Positions 29,142 to 36,446 of a DNA stretch of 64,000 bases are shown here, one piece after another. Position 1 is the first letter of the stretch. Every line of letters starts with the position of its first letter. The notes beneath the pieces are model-generated. The model searched no databases. It worked only from the letters and a program-made list of their open reading frames with translations, and was not told the DNA's origin. The stretch is from Bacteroidaceae bacterium (GTDB lineage: Bacteria; Bacteroidota; Bacteroidia; Bacteroidales; Bacteroidaceae), in the NCBI GenBank assembly GCA_017617315.1, contig JAFZWM010000042.1, positions 1 through 64,000 on the forward strand, given 5' to 3'. A program made the position numbers and the translations under genes.

Positions 29142-29162
29142 AAAAACATGTTTCATAACATG
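29142..29162 (-). terminator. Short hairpin after the flavodoxin/ferredoxin gene
   Basis: CATGTT-ATGA-AACATG on the minus strand (29162-29147) is followed by TTTTTG. It lies 23 nt after the stop of 29186-29956. The 6-bp AT-rich stem makes it a weak terminator; as a palindrome in front of the glycogen operon it could also be an operator. Confidence 0.4.
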
Positions 29163-29185
29163 TATTTATTTATTAAAAATCAATT

Positions 29186-29956
29186 TTACTTGTGATAATA
29201 CTGCCCTCTTTTCAAGGTTATTTTTCCGTTCTGGATTGCATGTTTTGGACATCTGTGGTAACAACCAAGACAACCGATGCATGAGCCATCGCACCTCCAA
29301 GCAGGCTTACCGTTTTTCATCTCGATATTATGAACCGGACAAGCCTTTGCACACAATCCACATTCTATACAATCATCTGTAACCCAATATTTTGAATCGA
29401 CTTTCTTCAGACTCTGATTGAAAAGCGGCCTGATTAAAAATGTCTTTATCCACGGAATCGATGTAACGAGCATAGCAAACGAATTTGAGCGCGCTCCAAG
29501 AATCGTATTTATCTTCTCAACTTTCTTGACAGCCTTGCGAAGCTTGCTCTGCTCCAAATCGTGGTCATCAACATCGAAAAATGGTAGCAGGACGTATGTG
29601 TTCGGCATCTGAACAGAGAAACAACTGTCGAGTCGCCAACCTTTTCTTTCGAAAGCCGATTTCATAACTCTGTCGGTATACCCCACATCGTCGCCGCAGG
29701 TACAAGCAAAGAAAAGATAATCAGGACGACCGTCGAGCGTATCAATTTTCATCTTATCAATAAAATCGAGCACAATCTGCGGAGGTCCCCACGAATACAC
29801 AGGAAAGACGAAGCCCAACAATTCGCCGGGTTCAAGATGATAGCTGCACGATGTGTTAATCTCGTCGCCTATCGGCATCAACTTAGACTTCTGACTATCA
29901 GCAATCTGTTCAGCAACCCACTTTGAATTGCCCGTTCCAGAAAAATAAAATATCAT
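29186..29956 (-). CDS. EFR1-family flavodoxin/ferredoxin fusion protein
   Basis: A 256-residue cytoplasmic redox protein. The N-terminus is flavodoxin-like, with the FMN phosphate loop at MIFYFSGTGNSKWVAEQI and a second flavin-side motif GFVFPVYSWGPP. The C-terminus carries two 4Fe-4S cluster motifs: CIECGLCAKACPV, and a longer CDGSCIGCLGCYHRCP with an extra Cys. EFR1 proteins are thought to pass electrons between flavin and iron-sulfur centres; the partner is unknown. It is a single gene, 103 nt downstream of the exopolysaccharide kinase gene and behind that operon's hairpin. No clear promoter box was found in front of it. Confidence 0.85.
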   Translation of the reverse strand: MIFYFSGTGNSKWVAEQIADSQKSKLMPIGDEINTSCSYHLEPGELLGFVFPVYSWGPPQIVLDFIDKMKIDTLDGRPDYLFFACTCGDDVGYTDRVMKSAFERKGWRLDSCFSVQMPNTYVLLPFFDVDDHDLEQSKLRKAVKKVEKINTILGARSNSFAMLVTSIPWIKTFLIRPLFNQSLKKVDSKYWVTDDCIECGLCAKACPVHNIEMKNGKPAWRCDGSCIGCLGCYHRCPKHAIQNGKITLKRGQYYHK

Positions 29957-29990
29957 AAATTAAGCGTTTACTTTATAAGTTGTCATCGAA

Positions 29991-30017
29991 AACAAAAGAG
30001 GGCAAACAAAAGAGGGC
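29991..30017 (+). repeat. Two-copy 13-bp direct repeat
   Basis: AACAAAAGAGGGC occurs at 29991-30003 and again at 30005-30017. The second copy runs into the terminator stem that follows, so duplication of a terminator's T-rich flank is the simplest explanation. Confidence 0.6.
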
Positions 30018-30033
30018 GCTAATAAAAGCGCCC
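30014..30033 (-). terminator. Terminator of the exopolysaccharide export operon
   Basis: GGGCGCT-AATAAA-AGCGCCC forms a perfect 7-bp GC-rich stem. On the minus strand it is followed by TCTTTTGTTT. It lies 27 nt after the BY-kinase stop. Confidence 0.75.
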
Positions 30034-30059
30034 AATTATTTTATCACCCTTAGTCAATT

Positions 30060-32534
30060 CTAAGACTTTGAATCATCCTTTCCGTAACCATAGCCGTAGC
30101 CGTATGAGCCATAACCATAACGGCGATAACCGTAGCGATATCCATAGTGATAGCCATACTTGCTGTAACCATAGTTAAAGGTGTCAGCAGTTCCGTTAAG
30201 CACGACAGCCATATTTGTCATCTGCTTGTTTGTATACAGTTTGTCAATCTCAGGAACCAACTCTCTCTGCATCAAGTTAGCACGAATAACGAACAACGTC
30301 ATATCCACATGCTTGGTGATGATTGTTGGGTCTGTCACAATCTCAACAGGAGGACAGTCAATTACGACATAATCGTATTTTTCTCTCAGTTTATCGAGCA
30401 GAACAGCAAGTCTGTCGCTATCAAGAAGTTCGGCTGGGTTTGGAGGAGTTGTTCCTACAGGGATAACATCCAATCCCTTACACAGAGAATCCTTGTAAAT
30501 AATATCTTCAACATTATCGTACTGGCCACTCAGATAGTTTGCCACACCCGGTTTTGGACGATTGATATACTTAGACAAAGAACTCTTACGCATATCAAGG
30601 TCGACAGCCACAACCTTCTTTCCCTGAATAGCCAAACTTACAGACAAGTTAGCAGAAATGAAAGTTTTACCACTACCCGGATTTGCCGACGTAAACATAA
30701 TGACCTTCTTATCCTTGCCAAGCATAAATGCCAAGTTAGTACGCATTACACGGAAAGCCTCGTTGATAACGTTGCTGTTATCCTGCTTTACGACGACAGC
30801 CGTAGTCGTATTGATTGCAGGTTTCTTCTTCTCATAGAAATGAGTCTTAGGTGCCTGCAACAACGGAATTTCTCCGGCAAACGGAGTAGCCATATTCTCC
30901 AAGTCCTTCTTTCCTCGAACAGATGTGTTCATTGACATCAGAAGGAATATGATACCTCCCGGAATTGCAAGACCGACAACCAACGCTATAAGGTAAATCT
31001 TACTTGTCGATGGAGATGTAGGGAAGTTGCTACCCATCGGAGGAGTTATCACACGAGTATTGTACGCCGTAAATGCCTGAGACAACTCGTTCTCCTCACG
31101 CTTCTGCAACAAGAACAAGTATAGAGCCTCCTTTACCTTCTGCTGACGTTCAACAGAAAGCAGATGCTTTGCCAACTTAGGGTTCGAAGCCATAACAGAG
31201 TTACTTTTAGCCTCAGTTGTCTGCGAACTACGAATCTGGGTATTCAGAGTCTTTATCTGGTTATCTACAGAAACAATAATTGCACTACGCATCGACTCCA
31301 ATTGCTGATCAAGGTCCTTAACAAGAGGGTTACTTGCAGATGAATTTGCCAACAAACTGTTATGCTGCAAAAGCAAAGTATTAAATGCAGAAATCTGCGA
31401 TTCGATAGAGGAACTTCCGATACCAGAATTTACAGGAAGAAGTTGATTTTTTCTACTTGGATCGCTAAGATATGTACGAATATACTTAGCCATAGCAAGA
31501 TTGTTATTAAGCATAACGACCTGATTACTTGCCGCATTTGCCTGATTCAAATACAATGACGAAACCGCCTCTACATTAGGAATAAGATGCTCGCTCTTGT
31601 ATGAAGAAATATCATTATCGACATTGCCAAGTTCTCGTTCAATAACCTCCAAACGCTCATTAATGAACTGCGAAGTACTAATTGCAATCTTGTTCTTATC
31701 AGATACCCACTCCTCGTTATATACAACAATAAGCGTATTGATGAAATCCTCGGCACGCTGAATAGAAACATCATTATAAGAAAGTTCTACTACTGTTGCG
31801 TTCTTATCCTTCAGTGTTGCGTTCAAACCACCAGCATATCTATCTGTTGTGGAAATCAGATTTGTGCGACCAACCTTGATATTCATATCCTCATCACCCT
31901 TATAAAAGGCTGTAGGATTAACAACAATTGTACCGATTGGTGTCTTAATCTGCGATCCAAGCTTACCTGAACATTCCTTGTCGAACACCTCTCCGTCTCT
32001 TGCCAACTTTGAAAGTTTTACTTCTCCATTATTAATATACATTTCAAAGCTACAATTCGAATAATCAGGAAGTTCCAAAACGTTAGCCACAACAGGAAGA
32101 GTCTTTCCGTATAGAGTCACATCGTGGAATGTGCCGTCAACACTATAATTATAATCAAGGTGAAGTCGCTTTACCGTTTCCATTACTGTTGCTGGCGACT
32201 GCAAAGAAATAAGTTCGTTATTTACATTCGTAGCACTATTAAACAATCCCAAATCTCCAAGATTGCTAAGATCATTGGCTATTGAAGAACCTGAATTTTT
32301 GTCCTCTTTTATAAGAATAGAAGCAGATCTTGTATAAACTTTTGGTTTACGCAGAAGATATAACTTAGCGCAACCCAACGCAATTACAACAGCAATAACA
32401 AACCACTTCCAGTTTGCAAGATACAAGAACAACAAATCCTGAATGTTTACAGAAGAATCTGCTGTATCAGTCTGTTGAACAGGGTTTACAACCCGTATAT
32501 TCTGCTGTTTTGTTGATGTATTTCCTTGTTCCAT
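30060..32534 (-). CDS. Wzc-like polysaccharide co-polymerase with C-terminal BY-kinase
   Basis: An 824-residue inner-membrane protein that couples polysaccharide chain-length control to autophosphorylation on tyrosine. Transmembrane segments lie at about 40-61 and 512-533 and flank a Wzz-like periplasmic region with coiled-coil stretches (about 280-480). The cytoplasmic kinase has Walker A GSGKT (620-624), Walker A' VDLDMR (about 644-649) and Walker B YVVIDCPP (about 722-729). The tail (786-818) alternates Gly/Arg with 14 tyrosines, the usual autophosphorylation cluster, but unusually regular. It lies 8 nt after the OPX gene and shares its promoter. With the OPX lipoprotein it forms the transenvelope exporter for a capsule or exopolysaccharide. 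Confidence 0.93.
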   Translation of the reverse strand: MEQGNTSTKQQNIRVVNPVQQTDTADSSVNIQDLLFLYLANWKWFVIAVVIALGCAKLYLLRKPKVYTRSASILIKEDKNSGSSIANDLSNLGDLGLFNSATNVNNELISLQSPATVMETVKRLHLDYNYSVDGTFHDVTLYGKTLPVVANVLELPDYSNCSFEMYINNGEVKLSKLARDGEVFDKECSGKLGSQIKTPIGTIVVNPTAFYKGDEDMNIKVGRTNLISTTDRYAGGLNATLKDKNATVVELSYNDVSIQRAEDFINTLIVVYNEEWVSDKNKIAISTSQFINERLEVIERELGNVDNDISSYKSEHLIPNVEAVSSLYLNQANAASNQVVMLNNNLAMAKYIRTYLSDPSRKNQLLPVNSGIGSSSIESQISAFNTLLLQHNSLLANSSASNPLVKDLDQQLESMRSAIIVSVDNQIKTLNTQIRSSQTTEAKSNSVMASNPKLAKHLLSVERQQKVKEALYLFLLQKREENELSQAFTAYNTRVITPPMGSNFPTSPSTSKIYLIALVVGLAIPGGIIFLLMSMNTSVRGKKDLENMATPFAGEIPLLQAPKTHFYEKKKPAINTTTAVVVKQDNSNVINEAFRVMRTNLAFMLGKDKKVIMFTSANPGSGKTFISANLSVSLAIQGKKVVAVDLDMRKSSLSKYINRPKPGVANYLSGQYDNVEDIIYKDSLCKGLDVIPVGTTPPNPAELLDSDRLAVLLDKLREKYDYVVIDCPPVEIVTDPTIITKHVDMTLFVIRANLMQRELVPEIDKLYTNKQMTNMAVVLNGTADTFNYGYSKYGYHYGYRYGYRRYGYGSYGYGYGYGKDDSKS

Positions 32535-32542
32535 AATAATTA

Positions 32543-33328
32543 TTATTTCTTAAGCAAAACGGCAATTGATGTCAGCAGCGAGGCAACTGAAATCCAAAAT
32601 GAAGTAGAAAGGACGTTGTTTCCGTTTACAGTAGACTGACGGGCACGCATAGTGTTTGGTTCAACATACACCACATCATTCTGCTGAATATAATATGCAG
32701 GAGACATTGCCAAACTGTCAGCACAACATAAATTCAGACGATAAACTCTGTTTTTTTCGCCCTCACTACGCATCACTACAACATTCTTTCTCACACCAAA
32801 TATAGTAAGGTCACCTGCAGTGCTCAAAGCCTCGAGAACTGTGACACGGTCTTTTTCAATGGCAAAACGTCCTGGACGCGCGACCTCGCCCATAACGGAA
32901 TAGAACATTTTATCGAACTCAACAGTTACAACGGCATCCTTCAACAAATCGCTTGAAATCAGTTTGTCCTTTATTAACTCAGCTATTTCAAATCTGTTCT
33001 TTCCTGCAACATTTATCTTCCCAAGGATAGGAAAATCTATATCACCATTAGCATCAACAGTATAACTACACATCATCTGTGAGCCATAACTTTTTGTTGA
33101 GCCGACATAATTTCCTGTAACGCCCAAATTGAACATCTGTCCAAGCTGAGGATCACGAGTATTAACGATAATACCTAATTTGTCTTCTGGTCTTACCTTT
33201 ATTTCTAAAGGAGATTGTATATTTACAACCTGCCCATCCTTTACATCTTGAAAATAATTTATCTGCTTTGGCGTGCCACATGAAACAAGAATCATCGCAG
33301 CAGCAAGATAACAGAATTGTTTTTTCAT
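32543..33328 (-). CDS. Wza-like polysaccharide export (OPX) lipoprotein
   Basis: A 261-residue outer-membrane-associated export protein. Signal peptide with lipobox ILVSC gives lipidated Cys17. The polysaccharide-export domain spans about 40-140 (IKVRPEDKLGIIVNT, DANGDIDFPILGKINVAG), and one SLBB domain is at about 145-225 (YSVMGEVARPGRFAIE, VTVLEALSTAGDL). A C-terminal hydrophobic helix (about 237-258, SFWISVASLLTSIAVLL) occupies the place of the Wza outer-membrane helix. It starts the two-gene export operon with the BY-kinase from a well-matched promoter. Confidence 0.92.
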   Translation of the reverse strand: MKKQFCYLAAAMILVSCGTPKQINYFQDVKDGQVVNIQSPLEIKVRPEDKLGIIVNTRDPQLGQMFNLGVTGNYVGSTKSYGSQMMCSYTVDANGDIDFPILGKINVAGKNRFEIAELIKDKLISSDLLKDAVVTVEFDKMFYSVMGEVARPGRFAIEKDRVTVLEALSTAGDLTIFGVRKNVVVMRSEGEKNRVYRLNLCCADSLAMSPAYYIQQNDVVYVEPNTMRARQSTVNGNNVLSTSFWISVASLLTSIAVLLKK

Positions 33329-33374
33329 ATCCGATTCAAACAGTTATATAAATCAATATTTTCTAATTAGTTCG

Positions 33375-33406
33375 CAAAAATAAACAAAATTTATCATTAA
33401 AACAAA
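33375..33406 (-). promoter_or_regulatory. Promoter of the OPX/BY-kinase operon
   Basis: The minus strand reads TTTG (33406-33403), 20 nt, then TATTTTTG (33382-33375). This is an exact match to the Bacteroidetes housekeeping promoter. The expected start site is near 33368, 40 nt before the OPX ATG. Confidence 0.8.
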
Positions 33407-33431
33407 TACATTAAACACTTTTTTCAAAAAG

Positions 33432-34070
33432 CTAAAATTTCTTTCCAAACACAATACTCACAAAAGTCTGCCAAAGTATTGCGCAATCGAAAAAACATGA
33501 ACGGTGTTTGAGATAGAACAAATCGTATCTCAACCGTCTTAGCATCTTGTCCATCGTGTCGGTGTAGCCGTTGTGCAAAGTAGCATAGCTTGTAACACCC
33601 GGACGTATCTGATACAAATACACATATCTGGAGTCGCGCTCCAAAATCTGGTCAATGTAGTATTTTCGTTCTGGACGCGGCCCAACAAATGCCATGTCAC
33701 CTACAAAAACATTCCATAGCTGCGGAAGTTCATCGAGATGATGCTCGCGAAGGAATCTGCCAATTTTTGTCAGACGCGGGTCATTGACTTCATCGCTCAT
33801 GCACAACTGAGGTCCTTTTTCCTCGGCATCAAGTTTCATACTTCGGAACTTGTATATGTAAAATGGGCGACCAAACAACCCGATTCTCTCTTGCTTATAT
33901 ATTACCTTTCCGCCATCTTCACGCTTTATCAGGATATACAGAACCACGAACAGCGGAGAGAATACAACAAGACACAATAAAGCAAGCAAGCAGTCAATCA
34001 CTCGCTTTACTTTTCGTTCTATAATGTTCATTCCATCAGAAACGAACTTTTCATCATCGAACAAATCCAC
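33432..34070 (-). CDS. Minimal polyprenyl-phosphate sugar-1-phosphate transferase
   Basis: A 212-residue initiating transferase that moves a sugar 1-phosphate from a nucleotide sugar to undecaprenyl phosphate at the inner membrane. One membrane-inserted helix is at about 24-49 (VIDCLLALLCLVVFSPLFVV). The bacterial sugar-transferase core shows KQERIGLFGRPFYIYKFRSM, DELPQLWNVFVGDMAFVGPR with the catalytic Asp-Glu pair, and RPGVTSYA. It lacks the N-terminal membrane domain of WcaJ/WbaP, so it is the small PglC-like monotopic form. The start is GTG 34070, 20 nt behind the predicted start site; ATG 34031 (13 codons later) is the alternative. It has its own promoter and lies 103 nt before the OPX gene. 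Confidence 0.88.
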   Translation of the reverse strand: MDLFDDEKFVSDGMNIIERKVKRVIDCLLALLCLVVFSPLFVVLYILIKREDGGKVIYKQERIGLFGRPFYIYKFRSMKLDAEEKGPQLCMSDEVNDPRLTKIGRFLREHHLDELPQLWNVFVGDMAFVGPRPERKYYIDQILERDSRYVYLYQIRPGVTSYATLHNGYTDTMDKMLRRLRYDLFYLKHRSCFFDCAILWQTFVSIVFGKKF

Positions 34071-34096
34071 TGAATCATTATCTTGTTAAAACGCCG

Positions 34097-34128
34097 CAAA
34101 AATACTTCTTTTTATCCAAATGCACAAA
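34097..34128 (-). promoter_or_regulatory. Promoter of the sugar transferase gene
   Basis: The minus strand reads TTTG (34128-34125), 20 nt, then TATTTTTG (34104-34097). Same box sequences and spacing as the OPX promoter, so the two units are probably expressed together. Confidence 0.8.
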
Positions 34129-34181
34129 CAAATTCTGTTTTTTCAGCAACAAAGGCATTTTATTGCCGAAAATCAGAAAAT

Positions 34182-34225
34182 AAAAAAGATGCCCCACGAA
34201 TAAACATAAAGATTCGCGAGGCATC
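34182..34225 (-). terminator. Terminator of the GH31-GH2-GH3 operon
   Basis: GATGCC...CGAAT (34188-34201) pairs with ATTCG...GGCATC (34212-34225), 12 of 14 positions. On the minus strand it is followed by TTTTTTA. It lies 19 nt after the GH3 stop. Confidence 0.8.
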
Positions 34226-34244
34226 AGAAATAACTAAAGCATTT

Positions 34245-36437
34245 TTATTTCAAAGTAAACGGAACGGTACACTTTATGTCGCGAGAACTTGAGCCGATGT
34301 AAGCCTTGAATGCTCCATTCTCGAATACCCAGTCGTGCTTCCGGTCGCTGTAGAATTTAAGCATATCATCTGTGATGGTGAACGAAACGACCTTCTCCTC
34401 ACCCGGTGCAAGCGAGATTTTCTCAAAGCCCTTCAACTCCTTCAGAGGACGCAGAACCGAGCATTTAACATCGCCAATATAAAGTTGGACAGTTTCCTTG
34501 CCTTCTACACTTCCTACATTCTTTATAGGAACACGAACCGTGATGTTTCCGCCGGCACTCATCGTCTTTGATGAGACGACTGGCTTTCCATACTCGAACG
34601 TTGTGTAGCTCAATCCGAAGCCGAACGGGAACTGTGGCTTGATTTTCTTTGTGTCGAACCAACGGTAGCCCACAAGAACATCTTCCTTGTACTCAACATT
34701 TATGCTGTCGCCCGGATAGCAGATTGAGCCGAATGAATGAGCTCCATAATCATCGAGTTTGACTCCGTATGTCATCGGAAGTTTTCCACTTGGATTTACC
34801 TTTCCGCTGAGGACATCGGCAATGGCATCGCCTGCGGCAGAACCGCCATACCATGTCTGGATTATAGCCGGAACATCCTTCAGCCAAGGCATCATAACTG
34901 GATTTCCGCTACACAAAACCATCACGAAATTCTTGTTAACTTGCAAGATTGATTCGATGAGTTTGTCCTGATAAAAAGGCAAACCGAATGTTGTGCGATC
35001 GCCAGCCTCGCAATCCTGCTCGTGATTTTTGTTCAATCCGCCAACGTAGATTACCAAATCGGCATCCTTAGCTGCCTCAACGGCCTCGGCACGAAGTGAT
35101 TCATAAACAGCATCTGAAATTACCTCGACACGACCGAACATCGACGCGCCGGAGCGATAGCCTTCGGCATACTTAACTCTGCCCGGCGCCAGTTTGCTGA
35201 TGCCTTCGAGCGGAGATGTCTCGTGCTTTGGCTTCAACTCTGAAGAACCGCCTGCCTGAACGAGCGTTCTGCGTCCGTTCTCGCCGACAACGAGGATTTT
35301 CTTGTAATCATCGAACTTCAAAGGCAGGATGTTGTTGTCGTTTTTAAGAAGGACGATAGCCTCATCTGCTACCTTGCGAGCCACGTTGTAGTGCTCGGCA
35401 CTTGCCATCGAACCGAATCCGCGATTTCTGTTCATCGCGGTGCGGAAAATAAGGCGAAGAATGCGCGATGCCTTGTCGTTCAGAACCGTCATCGGAACTT
35501 TGCCGTCCTGAATCATCTTCAAGAATGGCTTTGCAAGATAATAGTCGTCGTATGTGAACTTGCTTTCGGAAGTGAGTCCGTTGGTGTATGAGCCCATCTC
35601 GATATCAAGTCCGTTCATAGCGGCCTCGTAAGTGTCGTGGCAACCGCCCCAGTCGGTTATAACGCAACCGTCGAACTTCCAGTCGCCTTTCAAGATTTTA
35701 TTGATAGTCAAATCGTTGTGACAGGCATGCTGACCGCGAATTTTGTTGTATGCTCCCATTATGCTCCAAGCCTTGCCCTTCTCGATGGCTGCCTTGAAAG
35801 GATAGAGATAAATCTCGTGCAACGCTCTGTCGGAAAGTTCAACGTTGATATGTCCGCGCCAAAGTTCCTGATCGTTAAGCACATAATGCTTTACACAAGT
35901 TGCAACACCGTTCTTCTGAACTGCCTGAATGTAAGGCACGCACAATGTCGCTGCAAGAAAAGGGTCTTCGCCCATATATTCGAAATTTCGACCGTTAAGA
36001 GGCGTTCTTGCGATGTTTACGCCAGGGCCGAGGATTACGTTTTTGTTTCTGTAAAGACATTCTTCGGCAAGAGCCTGACCGTATTGTGCCGCCAAATCGG
36101 TGTTCCATGTCGAAGCAAGAGCCGTAAGCGACGGAAAGGCGGTGCACGAATCGTTCGTCCATCCGGCATAGCCCCAGTTGTCCCAGTTTATTTCGGCGCG
36201 TACTCCGTGAGGACCGTCGCTCATGTGCAACTCTGGAATTCCAAGTCGAGGACATCCGGGACTTGTAAACTTGCTCTGTGCATGACACATTGCAACCTTT
36301 TCTTCAGTCGTCATTCTGCTCAGGGCATCCTGAACACGACTTTCAATCGGCTTTGTTTCATCAAGATATACTGGCAACTGAGCAAAAGCAGGTTTGGCAA
36401 TCAGCGCCGCCATCAATACTACAATTATTTTCTTCAT
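34245..36437 (-). CDS. GH3 family beta-glucosidase-like enzyme
   Basis: A 730-residue secreted, probably periplasmic hydrolase with signal peptide about 1-19 (PAFAQ). The GH3 N-terminal barrel contains HMSDGPHGVR, GPGVNIARTPLNGRNFEYMG and CVKHYVLNDQE. The catalytic nucleophile is Asp262 in VITDWGG. The alpha/beta sandwich domain follows (about 350-600, GENGRRTLVQAGGSSELKP, TWYGGSAAGDAIADVLSGKV), then a fibronectin-III-like domain (about 635-715). Last gene of the GH31-GH2-GH3 unit, 9 nt after the GH2 stop. In that company a beta-glucosidase cutting the glucan backbone of debranched xyloglucan oligosaccharides is most likely; other beta-glycosidase activities of GH3 cannot be ruled out. Confidence 0.88.
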   Translation of the reverse strand: MKKIIVVLMAALIAKPAFAQLPVYLDETKPIESRVQDALSRMTTEEKVAMCHAQSKFTSPGCPRLGIPELHMSDGPHGVRAEINWDNWGYAGWTNDSCTAFPSLTALASTWNTDLAAQYGQALAEECLYRNKNVILGPGVNIARTPLNGRNFEYMGEDPFLAATLCVPYIQAVQKNGVATCVKHYVLNDQELWRGHINVELSDRALHEIYLYPFKAAIEKGKAWSIMGAYNKIRGQHACHNDLTINKILKGDWKFDGCVITDWGGCHDTYEAAMNGLDIEMGSYTNGLTSESKFTYDDYYLAKPFLKMIQDGKVPMTVLNDKASRILRLIFRTAMNRNRGFGSMASAEHYNVARKVADEAIVLLKNDNNILPLKFDDYKKILVVGENGRRTLVQAGGSSELKPKHETSPLEGISKLAPGRVKYAEGYRSGASMFGRVEVISDAVYESLRAEAVEAAKDADLVIYVGGLNKNHEQDCEAGDRTTFGLPFYQDKLIESILQVNKNFVMVLCSGNPVMMPWLKDVPAIIQTWYGGSAAGDAIADVLSGKVNPSGKLPMTYGVKLDDYGAHSFGSICYPGDSINVEYKEDVLVGYRWFDTKKIKPQFPFGFGLSYTTFEYGKPVVSSKTMSAGGNITVRVPIKNVGSVEGKETVQLYIGDVKCSVLRPLKELKGFEKISLAPGEEKVVSFTITDDMLKFYSDRKHDWVFENGAFKAYIGSSSRDIKCTVPFTLK

Positions 36438-36446
36438 ATTATATTT

